64,000 nt of DNA from Candidatus Pacearchaeota archaeon (GTDB lineage Archaea; Nanobdellota; Nanobdellia; UBA10117; JAFCGI01): contig JAFCGI010000001.1 of NCBI GenBank assembly GCA_017608235.1, forward strand, positions 65,423 through 129,422, written 5' to 3'. Shown here piece by piece: positions 49,683 through 57,812 of the stretch. Numbering within the stretch: position 1 is the first letter of the stretch; every line of letters begins with the position of its first letter. Both the position numbers and the translations under genes were made by a program. Below the pieces are notes generated by a model. That model was not told the origin of the DNA, did no database searches, and was given only the letters and a program-made list of their open reading frames with translations.

Positions 49683-50903
49683 ATGGGAAAAATAAGCCCT
49701 GTATCAATTAAGTATATTATTCATGCAAGTATAAAATTGAATGGTTTGATAGATAAACCAGATGTAATTGGTGCTGTTTTTGGCCAAACAGAAGGTTTAC
49801 TAGGAACTGAATTAGAGTTAAGAGAACTACAGAAATCTGGTAGAATTGGAAGAATTGATGTTAAATTAGAAACAAAATCTGGCAATACTGAAGGAGAGAT
49901 ATTTTTACCTAGTTCTATGGGTAAATCTGAAACTGCTATAATTGCAGCATCTCTTGAAACTATTGAGAGAGTAGGTCCTTGTGATGCTAAGATTAAGGTA
50001 ACGAATATAGAAGATGTGCGTGTAGCTAAGAGAAATTTTATTCTTGACAGAGCTAAAGACTTATTAAAAGGATTAGTTGGAGATATGCCAGATTCTCAAG
50101 CATTTACCAATCAAGTTACTCAAACTGTTAGAACATTAGAAATTACAGAATATGGTAAAGATAGGTTACCTGCAGGTCCAAACATAGAAGATGTAGAAGA
50201 AATAGTTATAGTTGAAGGTAGAGCAGATGTTATTAATTTGCTTAAATATGGCATTAGAAATGTTGTTGGATTAAATGGAGCAACCACTTCTGATAGTATT
50301 ATTGATTTATTGAAAAAGAAGGTAGTTACTTTGTTTGTTGATGGAGATAGAGGTGGAGATTTAATAGTGAGAAAGCTAGCTTCATTAGCAGATATTGATT
50401 TTGTGGCAAAGGCTCCAGATGGTAAGGAAGTTGAAGAGCTTACTCTTAAGGAGATAAATAAGTCTCTTAGAGCTAAGATTGCTTGGGAGCAAGCACAGGA
50501 AGAATTTAAGAGTGTTAGCCAATTAAAAGAAAAGCAGCAAGTTTCAAGAAAGCCACAACAAAGAAAAACATCTAATACTGGTTTTGAAAGGAGAACTAGT
50601 GTGGAAGATATTCCAAAAAAGAGTTTGAAACTTATAAGGCAAATGGCTGAAGAGTTAATTGGTACTAGAGGAGCATTTGTTTTGGATGAGGCTTTGAATA
50701 TTCTTGGAAAGGTTCCAATAAAAGAATTGAATGATACTCTGAAAAACATGACAGATGATATATTTGCAATTGTTATGGATGGTACAGCAGATAACAGATT
50801 AGCTAAGCTAGCTAATTCAAAAAATGTAAAATATTTGGTAGCTACTAGTTCTCAAGTTACAGAGAGAGTATCTACAAAGATTTTAATTTCATCTAAGATT
50901 TAG
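49683..50903 (+). CDS. dnaG: Archaeal DnaG primase-like protein
   Basis: 406 residues from the ATG at 49683, five bases after GAGGTGAT; a GTG at 49674 lies within that ribosome-binding site and was rejected. The N-terminal region (GVFGQTEGLLG-like at about residue 35) precedes a TOPRIM domain with VIVEGRAD at about 175-182 and DGDRGGD at 220-226, the metal-binding Glu and Asp residues. Archaeal DnaG lacks the bacterial zinc and helicase-binding domains and associates with the RNA exosome. The C-terminal region contains a Gln/Lys-rich linker near residue 285 and a helical domain. Confidence 0.93.
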   Translation: MGKISPVSIKYIIHASIKLNGLIDKPDVIGAVFGQTEGLLGTELELRELQKSGRIGRIDVKLETKSGNTEGEIFLPSSMGKSETAIIAASLETIERVGPCDAKIKVTNIEDVRVAKRNFILDRAKDLLKGLVGDMPDSQAFTNQVTQTVRTLEITEYGKDRLPAGPNIEDVEEIVIVEGRADVINLLKYGIRNVVGLNGATTSDSIIDLLKKKVVTLFVDGDRGGDLIVRKLASLADIDFVAKAPDGKEVEELTLKEINKSLRAKIAWEQAQEEFKSVSQLKEKQQVSRKPQQRKTSNTGFERRTSVEDIPKKSLKLIRQMAEELIGTRGAFVLDEALNILGKVPIKELNDTLKNMTDDIFAIVMDGTADNRLAKLANSKNVKYLVATSSQVTERVSTKILISSKI

Positions 50904-50948
50904 ATTCTTAGTTTTTCTTTTTTTATTCTAATTTTGTTTTTTAATTTT
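50904..50948 (+). terminator. U-rich region between convergent dnaG and Trm9-like genes
   Basis: The 45 bases between the stops contain TTTTTCTTTTTTT and TTTTGTTTTTTAATTTTTT. On the plus strand these form U tracts suited to archaeal termination of dnaG. The minus-strand gene would need to terminate further left, inside dnaG. Confidence 0.35.
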
Positions 50949-51587
50949 TTATTTTTTAATTTCTGCAAAGATGTTATTTTCAAATATTTCAGATTTTGTT
51001 GTATTTAGGGTTGCATTTTTAATCAGATCTAGAAGTTCTTTTTTTGTGAATAAGTGATAGAATCGTTTGTATTTTTTACCCCAAGGCACATAGATATCTC
51101 CAAAATCTTTTTTGCCTTTGAGCTTGTCTTTAAAGAACTCTAAGAAAAATCTTTTTTGCCAGCGCTTCCATGCACTTATTAGTGCTTTTGATTTTGGCTT
51201 AAGTATCCTTTTTAGTTCTTTTAGACTTTTTATTCTTGATTTTTTAGAAGGTAGATGATGTATTGTAGCGATCATTATTCCGGCATCAAATTTATTTGAT
51301 TTGAAAGGAAGATGTTCAGCATCTCCTTGTACTAATAATATTTTAGGATAATTTTTTTGAGATTCACTTAATGATTCAAATGAAAAATCAAGTCCAATAA
51401 ATTTTTGATTTTTTATGTGTTTAATATCGTTGCAGTTTCCACATCCAATATTTATGATTAGTGAATATGGTTTTAGTGAGTTTAAAAAAGAATTAAGTGG
51501 CTTCCAAGTTTTTCGTTTATATCCTTTGAAGTCTTTAATTATACTGTCATAAGTGTGCATTAGTTCTTTCTTTTTGTTTTTATCCAT
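50949..51587 (-). CDS. Trm9/ALKBH8-like tRNA wobble-uridine methyltransferase
   Basis: 212 residues. Motif I INIGCGNCNDI near residue 45, then GLDFSFESL, VQGDAEHLPF, FDAGIMIATIHHLPS and LKELKRILKPKSKALIS. The C-terminal GDIYVPWGKKYKRFYHLFTK is the hallmark of the Trm9/ALKBH8 group, which makes (methoxy)carbonylmethyl uridine at tRNA position 34 and works with the zinc-ribbon partner Trm112. It overlaps the CCA-adding enzyme gene by eight bases, so a two-gene tRNA-maturation unit is likely. Substrate in this organism is inferred. Confidence 0.8.
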   Translation of the reverse strand: MDKNKKKELMHTYDSIIKDFKGYKRKTWKPLNSFLNSLKPYSLIINIGCGNCNDIKHIKNQKFIGLDFSFESLSESQKNYPKILLVQGDAEHLPFKSNKFDAGIMIATIHHLPSKKSRIKSLKELKRILKPKSKALISAWKRWQKRFFLEFFKDKLKGKKDFGDIYVPWGKKYKRFYHLFTKKELLDLIKNATLNTTKSEIFENNIFAEIKK

Positions 51588-52839
51588 TGTAAATTTTTAG
51601 TATTTTTACTTTTTTTAACTCTGGATCTTTTATTAATTTTTTTAGAAGGTTTTCGATTTTTGTATATTTTCTTTTTAGCATTACAAAATATCTTTTATTT
51701 TCTTTTTGTATTTTGTATTTTGAATATTTTTTTTTGAATGCAAGAATATTTTCTTTATTAGCTTTAACTGGTGGACCAAAATGTTTCTTTTGTTTATCTA
51801 GATCTTTTTTGTTTGTGATTATATAGAAAAGTGCTTTTCCTTTTCCGAACCATTGCCATTCAGCTTCTAGTATTTTAAAGTTAGAATCAGATATTTGTTT
51901 TTTTAGATATTTGAATTTTTTTAGGAGTTTTGAACCTATTATATCTTTTTTACCTTTTTCAGGGGTTGCTTCAAAGATTATTAATTTTTTGTTTTTACTT
52001 TTTTGCTTAAGATCTTTGATTGAGATTTCTTGTACTTTGAATTTATCAGGATAGCTAGGTTTGAAGTCTTTGAATTTTGAGATTACTTTTTCAAACTTAT
52101 CTAAGCTTAGAGCTGCTGCTGCATTTCTTTCTGGTTGTATTGGATCGATTACAATTAAAGGAGATATTTTTGATTTATTGATTTTTGATAGAGCTTCTTT
52201 TTCAGATCTATAATATTTCATAGGATCTATTACTTGATTTTTTTTCCATTTTTTTCCTTGAGTTATTAGTTTTTTAAATGATCCATAATATATTGTTAGT
52301 ATTTCAAGAACATGGCCAGAAAAACCACGAATATGACTTTCAGCTCCATATGCATTTATTGATTTGCATAAGGCTTTTGTATATCTGATTTCTTTTTTAA
52401 GCTTTGGATTATTTTTTACTTTGGACTTTACCCAGTTAATATGTAGAGGAGAGATGTCTGTTATGTTTTTTGCTTGTTTTGGAATTGAGATTTTTAGAAC
52501 TGGTATAATTTCTATATCAAATTTATTTTTTTTAGTTTGGAAATAATCTCTTGAACCATGAACTCTTTTTATGTTTTTAAGAGAATTTTTCAGAATTTTT
52601 TCTGCTATGTTTGAGAGTTTAGTGGATTTATTTTTATATTGGTTATAATTAAATCTTAGGAAAAAATCGATATCATTTGCTCCTGGTAGCCAAGTATCTT
52701 TTGCAATGGAGCCACCAACTATAATATCTGCAGGAGTTTTTTGTTTTTTAATTTCTTTAGTTATTTTATCTATGATATTTTTAGTTGTAATTTTTATTGA
52801 ATCATATTCTTTTTTATTAGGAATCACTTGTATTTCCAT
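51580..52839 (-). CDS. cca: CCA-adding enzyme (class I, archaeal)
   Basis: 419 residues. The nucleotidyltransferase motif is VGGSIAKDTWLPGANDIDFF with Gly43-Ser44 and the metal-binding Asp56 and Asp58. A third carboxylate lies in FDIEIIPVL. RGFSGHVLEILTIYYGSF and IQPERNAAAALS are typical of archaeal class I enzymes. It adds or repairs the CCA tail of tRNA without a nucleic-acid template. It is the first gene of a unit with the Trm9-like methyltransferase. The promoter must lie in the 90 bases shared with the divergent retropepsin-RimK operon. Confidence 0.93.
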   Translation of the reverse strand: MEIQVIPNKKEYDSIKITTKNIIDKITKEIKKQKTPADIIVGGSIAKDTWLPGANDIDFFLRFNYNQYKNKSTKLSNIAEKILKNSLKNIKRVHGSRDYFQTKKNKFDIEIIPVLKISIPKQAKNITDISPLHINWVKSKVKNNPKLKKEIRYTKALCKSINAYGAESHIRGFSGHVLEILTIYYGSFKKLITQGKKWKKNQVIDPMKYYRSEKEALSKINKSKISPLIVIDPIQPERNAAAALSLDKFEKVISKFKDFKPSYPDKFKVQEISIKDLKQKSKNKKLIIFEATPEKGKKDIIGSKLLKKFKYLKKQISDSNFKILEAEWQWFGKGKALFYIITNKKDLDKQKKHFGPPVKANKENILAFKKKYSKYKIQKENKRYFVMLKRKYTKIENLLKKLIKDPELKKVKILKIYNG

Positions 52840-52890
52840 GCTTTAGAATTATAATTAGTAAGTAATAAGCGTTTCTAAAGCTATTATGTA

Positions 52891-52908
52891 AAGATTTAAA
52901 TATCTTTC
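52891..52908 (+). promoter_or_regulatory. Promoter of the retropepsin-RimK-DUF1704 operon
   Basis: AAAGATTTAAATATCTTT has perfectly complementary six-base arms around a TTAAAT core. Its centre is about 31 bases before the ATG at 52930, so the operon message would be nearly leaderless. The symmetry could also allow weak firing towards cca, whose ATG is about 60 bases away. Confidence 0.45.
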
Positions 52909-52929
52909 AAATTTCTAGTTTAATTAGTT

Positions 52930-53301
52930 ATGGATAAGGTAGTAGTTGGTTTAATTGAAGAGATAGAAATTAGTGGTAGAAATAAGAAGAAGATTTTAGC
53001 TAAATTTGATACTGGTGCTACAAGGAGCGCTGTGGATTTTGAATTAGCATCTGAACTGGAATTAGGACCTGTTGTTGGAAAGACTATTGTTAGAACAAAT
53101 CATGGTGTGGGTAAGAGAGCAATAGTTAGGGCTATGCTTAATATATGCGGCAAAGAAATTGAGGCTAATGTTTCTTTATCAGATAGAGAGAAAAATAAAT
53201 ATAAACTGTTAATTGGTAGGGATGTTATCCATTCTAATTTTATTATAGATCCAAGCAAGAGTAATTCAAATTTAAAAGAAAGCAGCATATTAGAAAAATG
53301 A
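52930..53301 (+). CDS. Retropepsin-like aspartic protease of the RimK-associated (PF05618) type
   Basis: 123 residues. LAKFDTGATRSAVDFELASEL carries the single aspartic-protease motif Asp27-Thr-Gly-Ala; the active enzyme is therefore expected to be a dimer. VRTNHGVGKRAIVRAML, VSLSDREKNKYKLLIGRDVI and FIIDPSK complete the fold. The family was annotated as an ATP-dependent zinc protease but is a pepsin-like domain found next to RimK ligases in many genomes. Its stop overlaps the RimK start as ATGA. Proposed role: peptide or tail processing of what the ligase adds. The catalytic substrate is unknown. Confidence 0.8.
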   Translation: MDKVVVGLIEEIEISGRNKKKILAKFDTGATRSAVDFELASELELGPVVGKTIVRTNHGVGKRAIVRAMLNICGKEIEANVSLSDREKNKYKLLIGRDVIHSNFIIDPSKSNSNLKESSILEK

Positions 53302-54392
53302 AATTAGCAATTGTTAGTTTAAAAAGTGCAAGTACTAAACAAATACTTAATGAAGCAACCAGGTATTTTGATAAAGTAGATTTATGTCATATAAAGAAAG
53401 TAAGATTAGAAGCTAACTCTGATTTGGATGTTGTTTGTGAAGGAGCTAAGTTATCTGATTATGATGCAGTTCATTTGCGTGGGTCTTTTCGATATGATAT
53501 TTTTCTTTATTCTATTGCAAAGATATTAGAGAAAAAAGGAGTTTATATTGGTGCAGATCCTAGCTTTTTTAAGATCGCACATCATAAGTTTTTAACTAGC
53601 ATTGTTTTAGCTAGACATAATATACCTATTCCTAAAACATATTTGAGTAATACTGTAGGTGCTGCTAAGGAAATTTTAAATGAAACTATATATCCGATTG
53701 TTATTAAACTTCCTGGAGGCACTCATGGCAAGGGAGTTATGTTTGCAGATTCTAGGTCTAATGCAAGCGCGATATTAGATACTTTAGAAATTCTTAAACA
53801 ACCAATTTTGATTCAGGAGTATTTAGATTGTGATGGTGAGGATATTAGAGCAATTGTTGTAGGGGATAAGGTTGTTGCTGCAATGAAACGGATTGCAGAA
53901 TTAGGTGGTAAGAAAAGTAATATTCATGCTGGAGGTAGGGGAGAACCAGTATCAGTAACTAAAGAGCTTGAAGAAGTTGCGGTGGCTGCAGCAAAAGCTC
54001 TGGGTGCAGATGTTTGTGCTGTTGATTTGATAGAACATATCAAAGGCTATAAAGTTATTGAGGTTAATGTTTCTGCAGGCTTGCAAGGAATTACAGAGGC
54101 AACTAAAATAAATGTTGCAGGCAAGATTGCAGAATTTATTTATAATCAGACTAAGAAAAAGAAAAGTGTAGCAGACGAGAAAACTTATACTAAATTATCA
54201 AAAGAACTTGGTCTTAAAACAAAAGAAGACAGATTAGGTAGATCTTTATATTCTCTTGAAGCTAGCTTTGCAGGAAGCAAGCTAGTGATTCCAGATTCTA
54301 TTTCAAAATATTTAAAAGTTAAAAAAGGAGAAGAGCTTTATTTTAAAGTAGGAAAAAATCGGATAGAAGTTATTAATCCTAGAAAAGAATGA
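53298..54392 (+). CDS. RimK-like ATP-grasp ligase with C-terminal AbrB-like extension
   Basis: 364 residues. A preATP-grasp domain (residues 1-95) is followed by the ATP-grasp domain: glycine-rich IKLPGGTHGKGV at 136-147, QEYLDCDGEDIRAIV, and metal ligands Asp243, Glu255 and Asn257 in VIEVNVSAGLQG. Enzymes of this type form amide bonds between an amino acid, often glutamate, and the C-terminus of a protein or small molecule. After residue 285 a Lys-rich linker leads to GSKLVIPDSISKYLKVKKGE at about 326-345, a SpoVT/AbrB-like swapped-hairpin half-domain. The gene is overlapped by four bases on both sides. The target is unknown. Confidence 0.85.
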   Translation: MKLAIVSLKSASTKQILNEATRYFDKVDLCHIKKVRLEANSDLDVVCEGAKLSDYDAVHLRGSFRYDIFLYSIAKILEKKGVYIGADPSFFKIAHHKFLTSIVLARHNIPIPKTYLSNTVGAAKEILNETIYPIVIKLPGGTHGKGVMFADSRSNASAILDTLEILKQPILIQEYLDCDGEDIRAIVVGDKVVAAMKRIAELGGKKSNIHAGGRGEPVSVTKELEEVAVAAAKALGADVCAVDLIEHIKGYKVIEVNVSAGLQGITEATKINVAGKIAEFIYNQTKKKKSVADEKTYTKLSKELGLKTKEDRLGRSLYSLEASFAGSKLVIPDSISKYLKVKKGEELYFKVGKNRIEVINPRKE

Positions 54393-55480
54393 ATCTGGAA
54401 AAATTAAGATTAATTGATTTGAAGTTAGCTAGTATTTATTACTGTGGGTCTAGAGAGCAGGATAGATTTAATTTTTTTACTCATTTAACTCCAATAAATT
54501 TGGATGTTGAGAAAGCTAAATTCTTTAAGGTGTTTGAGAAAGGCAAAGATTATGATCCTAAGTTTAGATATATGCCTCTAAGTAGGGAGCTTGCATTTAC
54601 TAAGAAAAAATTAGAGAAGTTAGAAATAGATCATAGCTCTTTAGGAAGGATATTAGATAAGAAAAAGCATGAATTGCTTTCTAAAATTAAGATTGTGGAA
54701 AATATAGGAAAACCTGGCTTTACAAATGCTGCGCAAGAATTATTTCCCTTGCCTACTAAGTCTTTATTGAGTTTTGCAGACAAGCATATTAATCTAAGAG
54801 TAAGGGAGGAAATTCAGAATCTTAGTGCTGTAGATGCAGCTAAATTATTATCTAAAGTGCTTAAGAAATATTATTTGAATTGGAAAGTTTCTGTTGCAAC
54901 TATAAGTGCTAATATGAATGTTAATCAATATAACAAGACTTTGACTATCAATAAGGATGCTAGGTTTTCAGAAAAAGAACTTAGAAGTTTAATTGTTCAT
55001 GAAATAGGTACACATATTCTTAGAAGCGAGAATGCTAGAACTCAGCCATATAATATTTTTATTGCTTTTCCAAATTATCTAACTACAGAAGAAGGATTAG
55101 CGATTGTTAACGAAGAGAATGCAAGGTGTTTAAGTTTGCAAAGAGCAAAGGTTCTTTCAGGAAGAGTGTTTGCTTCAGATTTTGCACTAAAGCATTCTTT
55201 TTCAGAAACTGTAAATAGGCTTCTTAGATTTGGTTTCCATCCGCAAGATGTTTGGAATATTGTGTCTAGAACCAAGAGAGGATTAACAGATACATCTAAG
55301 CCAGGAGTTTTCGCTAAGGATATAGCATATTTGGATGGTGTAATGAAAGTTAAGAGGTTTATTAGGTCTGGTGGAAATCTTAGAGATTTATATTATGGAA
55401 AAATAGGAATACATGATATTCATATAATAAAAGAGATTAGTTTTTTGAATAAGAAGCTCTATATACCTTCTTTTATTTAG
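54389..55480 (+). CDS. DUF1704 (MATCAP/KIAA0895-like) zinc carboxypeptidase-like protein
   Basis: 363 residues. The zinc site HEIGTH lies at 204-209 (LIVHEIGTHILRSENA) and is followed by TTEEGLAIVNEE at 232-243, the family's EGLA motif with the probable third ligand. The family, annotated as flavohaemoglobin-modulating QEGLA proteins in bacteria, includes the mammalian tubulin tyrosine carboxypeptidase MATCAP. Here it is the third gene of a coupled set with an ATP-grasp amino-acid ligase and an aspartic protease, suggesting addition and removal of C-terminal residues. The 3' end overlaps the convergent rqcH by eight bases. Confidence 0.82.
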   Translation: MNLEKLRLIDLKLASIYYCGSREQDRFNFFTHLTPINLDVEKAKFFKVFEKGKDYDPKFRYMPLSRELAFTKKKLEKLEIDHSSLGRILDKKKHELLSKIKIVENIGKPGFTNAAQELFPLPTKSLLSFADKHINLRVREEIQNLSAVDAAKLLSKVLKKYYLNWKVSVATISANMNVNQYNKTLTINKDARFSEKELRSLIVHEIGTHILRSENARTQPYNIFIAFPNYLTTEEGLAIVNEENARCLSLQRAKVLSGRVFASDFALKHSFSETVNRLLRFGFHPQDVWNIVSRTKRGLTDTSKPGVFAKDIAYLDGVMKVKRFIRSGGNLRDLYYGKIGIHDIHIIKEISFLNKKLYIPSFI

Positions 55481-57284
55481 CTATTGATGATTTTCCAGCA
55501 GGTAAAACCTGCATTATTTTATCTAGGAGTTTTTTATTGATTTTTAATTTCTTTATTATTTTTTGAGCTATCTCAGATTTTTTTTGCCAGCCAGGAGATA
55601 TTACTATATAGTTTTTAGTTTGTTTTTTAATTGCAGATTCTGGGCCTGCAATTATTTTTCCTTTGAATCCTATTGCTAATTTTAGTATGGCGTTTCTTTG
55701 ATGATTTTTCTTGCCATATATCATGAATGCACCTTTTCCTATGTACTGTCCAGAAGGAGCTTTTTTGGATACTTGATCTGGATTTATATAATATGTATCT
55801 ACATTTCCTACTCCAGATTTCCAAGCTTTAGAATATGAAGCTGTTGCGATTGCTACTTCTTCTAAAGTGGCTTTTGGAATTTTTTTGTTTTCAGGATTTT
55901 TTATTATAAAAAAAGGAGATCCTGTTATTTCTGTATGGAATACAAGATCATTTTTTTCTGTGTATTTTTTGATTATAATCTCATTGGAAGTCGCATCTTT
56001 TCCTCCTACTGCTAAGAATCCATCGCTAGAATAAAACCAATGGAATTTTTCATACCATTTTTTCTTGGTTTTGATTATTTTTTCTGGTTCCTTGAATTTA
56101 ATTTGAGTTTTTTCTTTATCTAAATTTTTTATTTTCTCAAGAGTTTGATTTATGATTTTTTCTGCACCAGAAATTTTCTTCTTGATTTGCTTTGCAGTAT
56201 CATAGTATTTTGAAGCATTTTCTTCTAATGATTTTTTTGGATTTAATTTTATGTTTTTTATTTTATCTTTGCCTTCTTTTAGATATTTAGAAACTAATGA
56301 GTAATTTGTATAGAGAAAATCCCCAATTTCTTTATTTTTTTGATATAGTTTTTTATAGTTGTCTAGGGATTCTTTTTGAGTTTCATATATTTTTTTTAAT
56401 TTAGTTATTTTAGCAAGATAGTTTGCTTCCAGTTTTGTTTTTATTTCTTGAGATAGCAATTCTGTGAAATAGATATCTAAGGCAGTATTAAAATTATCTA
56501 CTTTTTTTTGATCATATTTTTTGTATATTTTTAGTTTTATTGGCGTTACGTCAATTATTTTTTTATCTTTATAGATTAGATAAGGTGTTGGTTTTTTTGT
56601 TTTGGTTAGAAAGGTTTCTATTTCAGAAATAATTGTATTAGTTTCTTTATCTGTTAGATTTTTTGAAATTTTGTTTTTACTTATTTTTGAATTATAGCAG
56701 ATTTCTTCTGCAAAGATTCCTCCAAGAGAAAATTCTGTTGCAAGGGTTTTTACTATTTCTTTGCCTGATTTTTTAATTATGTTTTGAATTTCTGATTTTC
56801 TTAATCTAAATATATTTAGGTTTTCAGGAGGGTATTTGTAAGTATGATTTACTTTTAGAGTACGAGTTTTCCATTGCTCTGGTTTTGCTAGTGCAATTAT
56901 TTTATAATTTTCATCAGTTAGAATAAAATTTCCTTTTGAAAATAATTCGCAGATTAATATGCGATCTAAGAAATTTATTTCTATGATTCTTTCTAGGTTT
57001 TTTTGAGATATGTTTTTTATGATTTTATTACCTAGATTTTTTCTTAGAGTTGTACAGAAAGTATTTGGTTTTTCTGGAAGATCTATTTTGTGCTCTGTTA
57101 GATATATTCCTATGCCTGAGTCTATTTTAAGAAGTATTTCACCTACCTGAGATTTATATATTTTGAGAAGTATTTGTTTTGAATTTGGTTGATATATTTG
57201 GTTTATTTTTGTGTCTATTATTTTTTCTTTTATTTCTTTTATTGCTGTAGCTAATTCTAGGGAGCTTAGTTTTTTGATTTTCAT
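55473..57284 (-). CDS. rqcH: RqcH/NFACT ribosome-quality-control protein
   Basis: 603 residues. The NFACT-N domain begins MKIKKLSSLELATAI; helical HhH and coiled-coil parts run from about 270 to 420 (long Lys/Glu helices). The NFACT-R domain starts KKWYEKFHWFYSSDGFLAVGGKDATSNE, then VFHTEITGSPFFIIKNP and PSGQYIGKGAFMIYGKKNHQRN. Homologues bind stalled 60S/50S ribosome-tRNA complexes and recruit tRNA for C-terminal tailing of nascent chains. It ends the smc-scpA-scpB transcript, 24 bases downstream of scpB. The NFACT-R signature is intact, so function is probably kept. Confidence 0.88.
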   Translation of the reverse strand: MKIKKLSSLELATAIKEIKEKIIDTKINQIYQPNSKQILLKIYKSQVGEILLKIDSGIGIYLTEHKIDLPEKPNTFCTTLRKNLGNKIIKNISQKNLERIIEINFLDRILICELFSKGNFILTDENYKIIALAKPEQWKTRTLKVNHTYKYPPENLNIFRLRKSEIQNIIKKSGKEIVKTLATEFSLGGIFAEEICYNSKISKNKISKNLTDKETNTIISEIETFLTKTKKPTPYLIYKDKKIIDVTPIKLKIYKKYDQKKVDNFNTALDIYFTELLSQEIKTKLEANYLAKITKLKKIYETQKESLDNYKKLYQKNKEIGDFLYTNYSLVSKYLKEGKDKIKNIKLNPKKSLEENASKYYDTAKQIKKKISGAEKIINQTLEKIKNLDKEKTQIKFKEPEKIIKTKKKWYEKFHWFYSSDGFLAVGGKDATSNEIIIKKYTEKNDLVFHTEITGSPFFIIKNPENKKIPKATLEEVAIATASYSKAWKSGVGNVDTYYINPDQVSKKAPSGQYIGKGAFMIYGKKNHQRNAILKLAIGFKGKIIAGPESAIKKQTKNYIVISPGWQKKSEIAQKIIKKLKINKKLLDKIMQVLPAGKSSIAK

Positions 57285-57308
57285 TGATCAAAAATAAGAA
57301 ATATTGGA

Positions 57309-57812
57309 TTAAATATCTGTTGTTTCTTCTGTTTCTTCATGCAGTTCTATTTTTTCTCCTTCTTTAAGTTTGAAGTATTCATAAAATTTCTTTGTAGGTT
57401 TTAGTCTTTTAGTTTGGCCATGTGGTTCTGCAGAAATAAATCCTAATTCAACTAGTTTTTTAACATGTGCATATGCTTTATTGCTTCTTGCTTTTATTAA
57501 ACTGGATTGTAATATTTTTTTTCTCCATGCAATATAGCCAAGAGTTTCTAGCACAGATTTTTCTATTTCTGGTTCTGCTGCCTCTTTGACATAGTTTAGA
57601 TATTCTTCTTTTACCTCGAATTTCCATTCACCATTTTTTTCTACTATTCTTATTCCTGCACCCCTGTTTTCATATTCCTGTTGCATTTCATTTAGTATTC
57701 TTTTCACGAATCCAGGCGAACCTATGTTTAATGTGGTAGCTATTTTTCTTGCACTAACTCCATGAGTTATACAATAAAGTATTGCTTCAATTTTTGCTTT
57801 TGATTCATCCAT
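57309..57812 (-). CDS. scpB: Segregation and condensation protein B
   Basis: 167 residues of paired winged-helix domains. KIEAILYCITHGVSARKIATTLNIG starts the first, GYIAWRKKILQSSLIKARSNKAYAHVKKLVELGFISAEPHG the second, with a Glu-rich tail (HEETEETT). This is the shape of ScpB kleisin-interacting subunits, which dimerise and bind ScpA. It overlaps scpA by eight bases. The first helix is unusual in containing CITHGVSARK, but the overall match is convincing. Confidence 0.82.
   Translation of the reverse strand: MDESKAKIEAILYCITHGVSARKIATTLNIGSPGFVKRILNEMQQEYENRGAGIRIVEKNGEWKFEVKEEYLNYVKEAAEPEIEKSVLETLGYIAWRKKILQSSLIKARSNKAYAHVKKLVELGFISAEPHGQTKRLKPTKKFYEYFKLKEGEKIELHEETEETTDI

Noticed and set aside
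49516-49707. Minus-strand frame over the dnaG leader
   Set aside because: It has no recognisable family and no ribosome-binding site, and overlaps the region that folds. The folding is the better explanation for the sequence.
50120-50749. Long open frame on the minus strand inside dnaG
   Set aside because: It is antisense to a strongly conserved protein, has a Ser/Phe-rich composition typical of complementary-strand reading of Lys/Glu codons, and has no recognisable domain.
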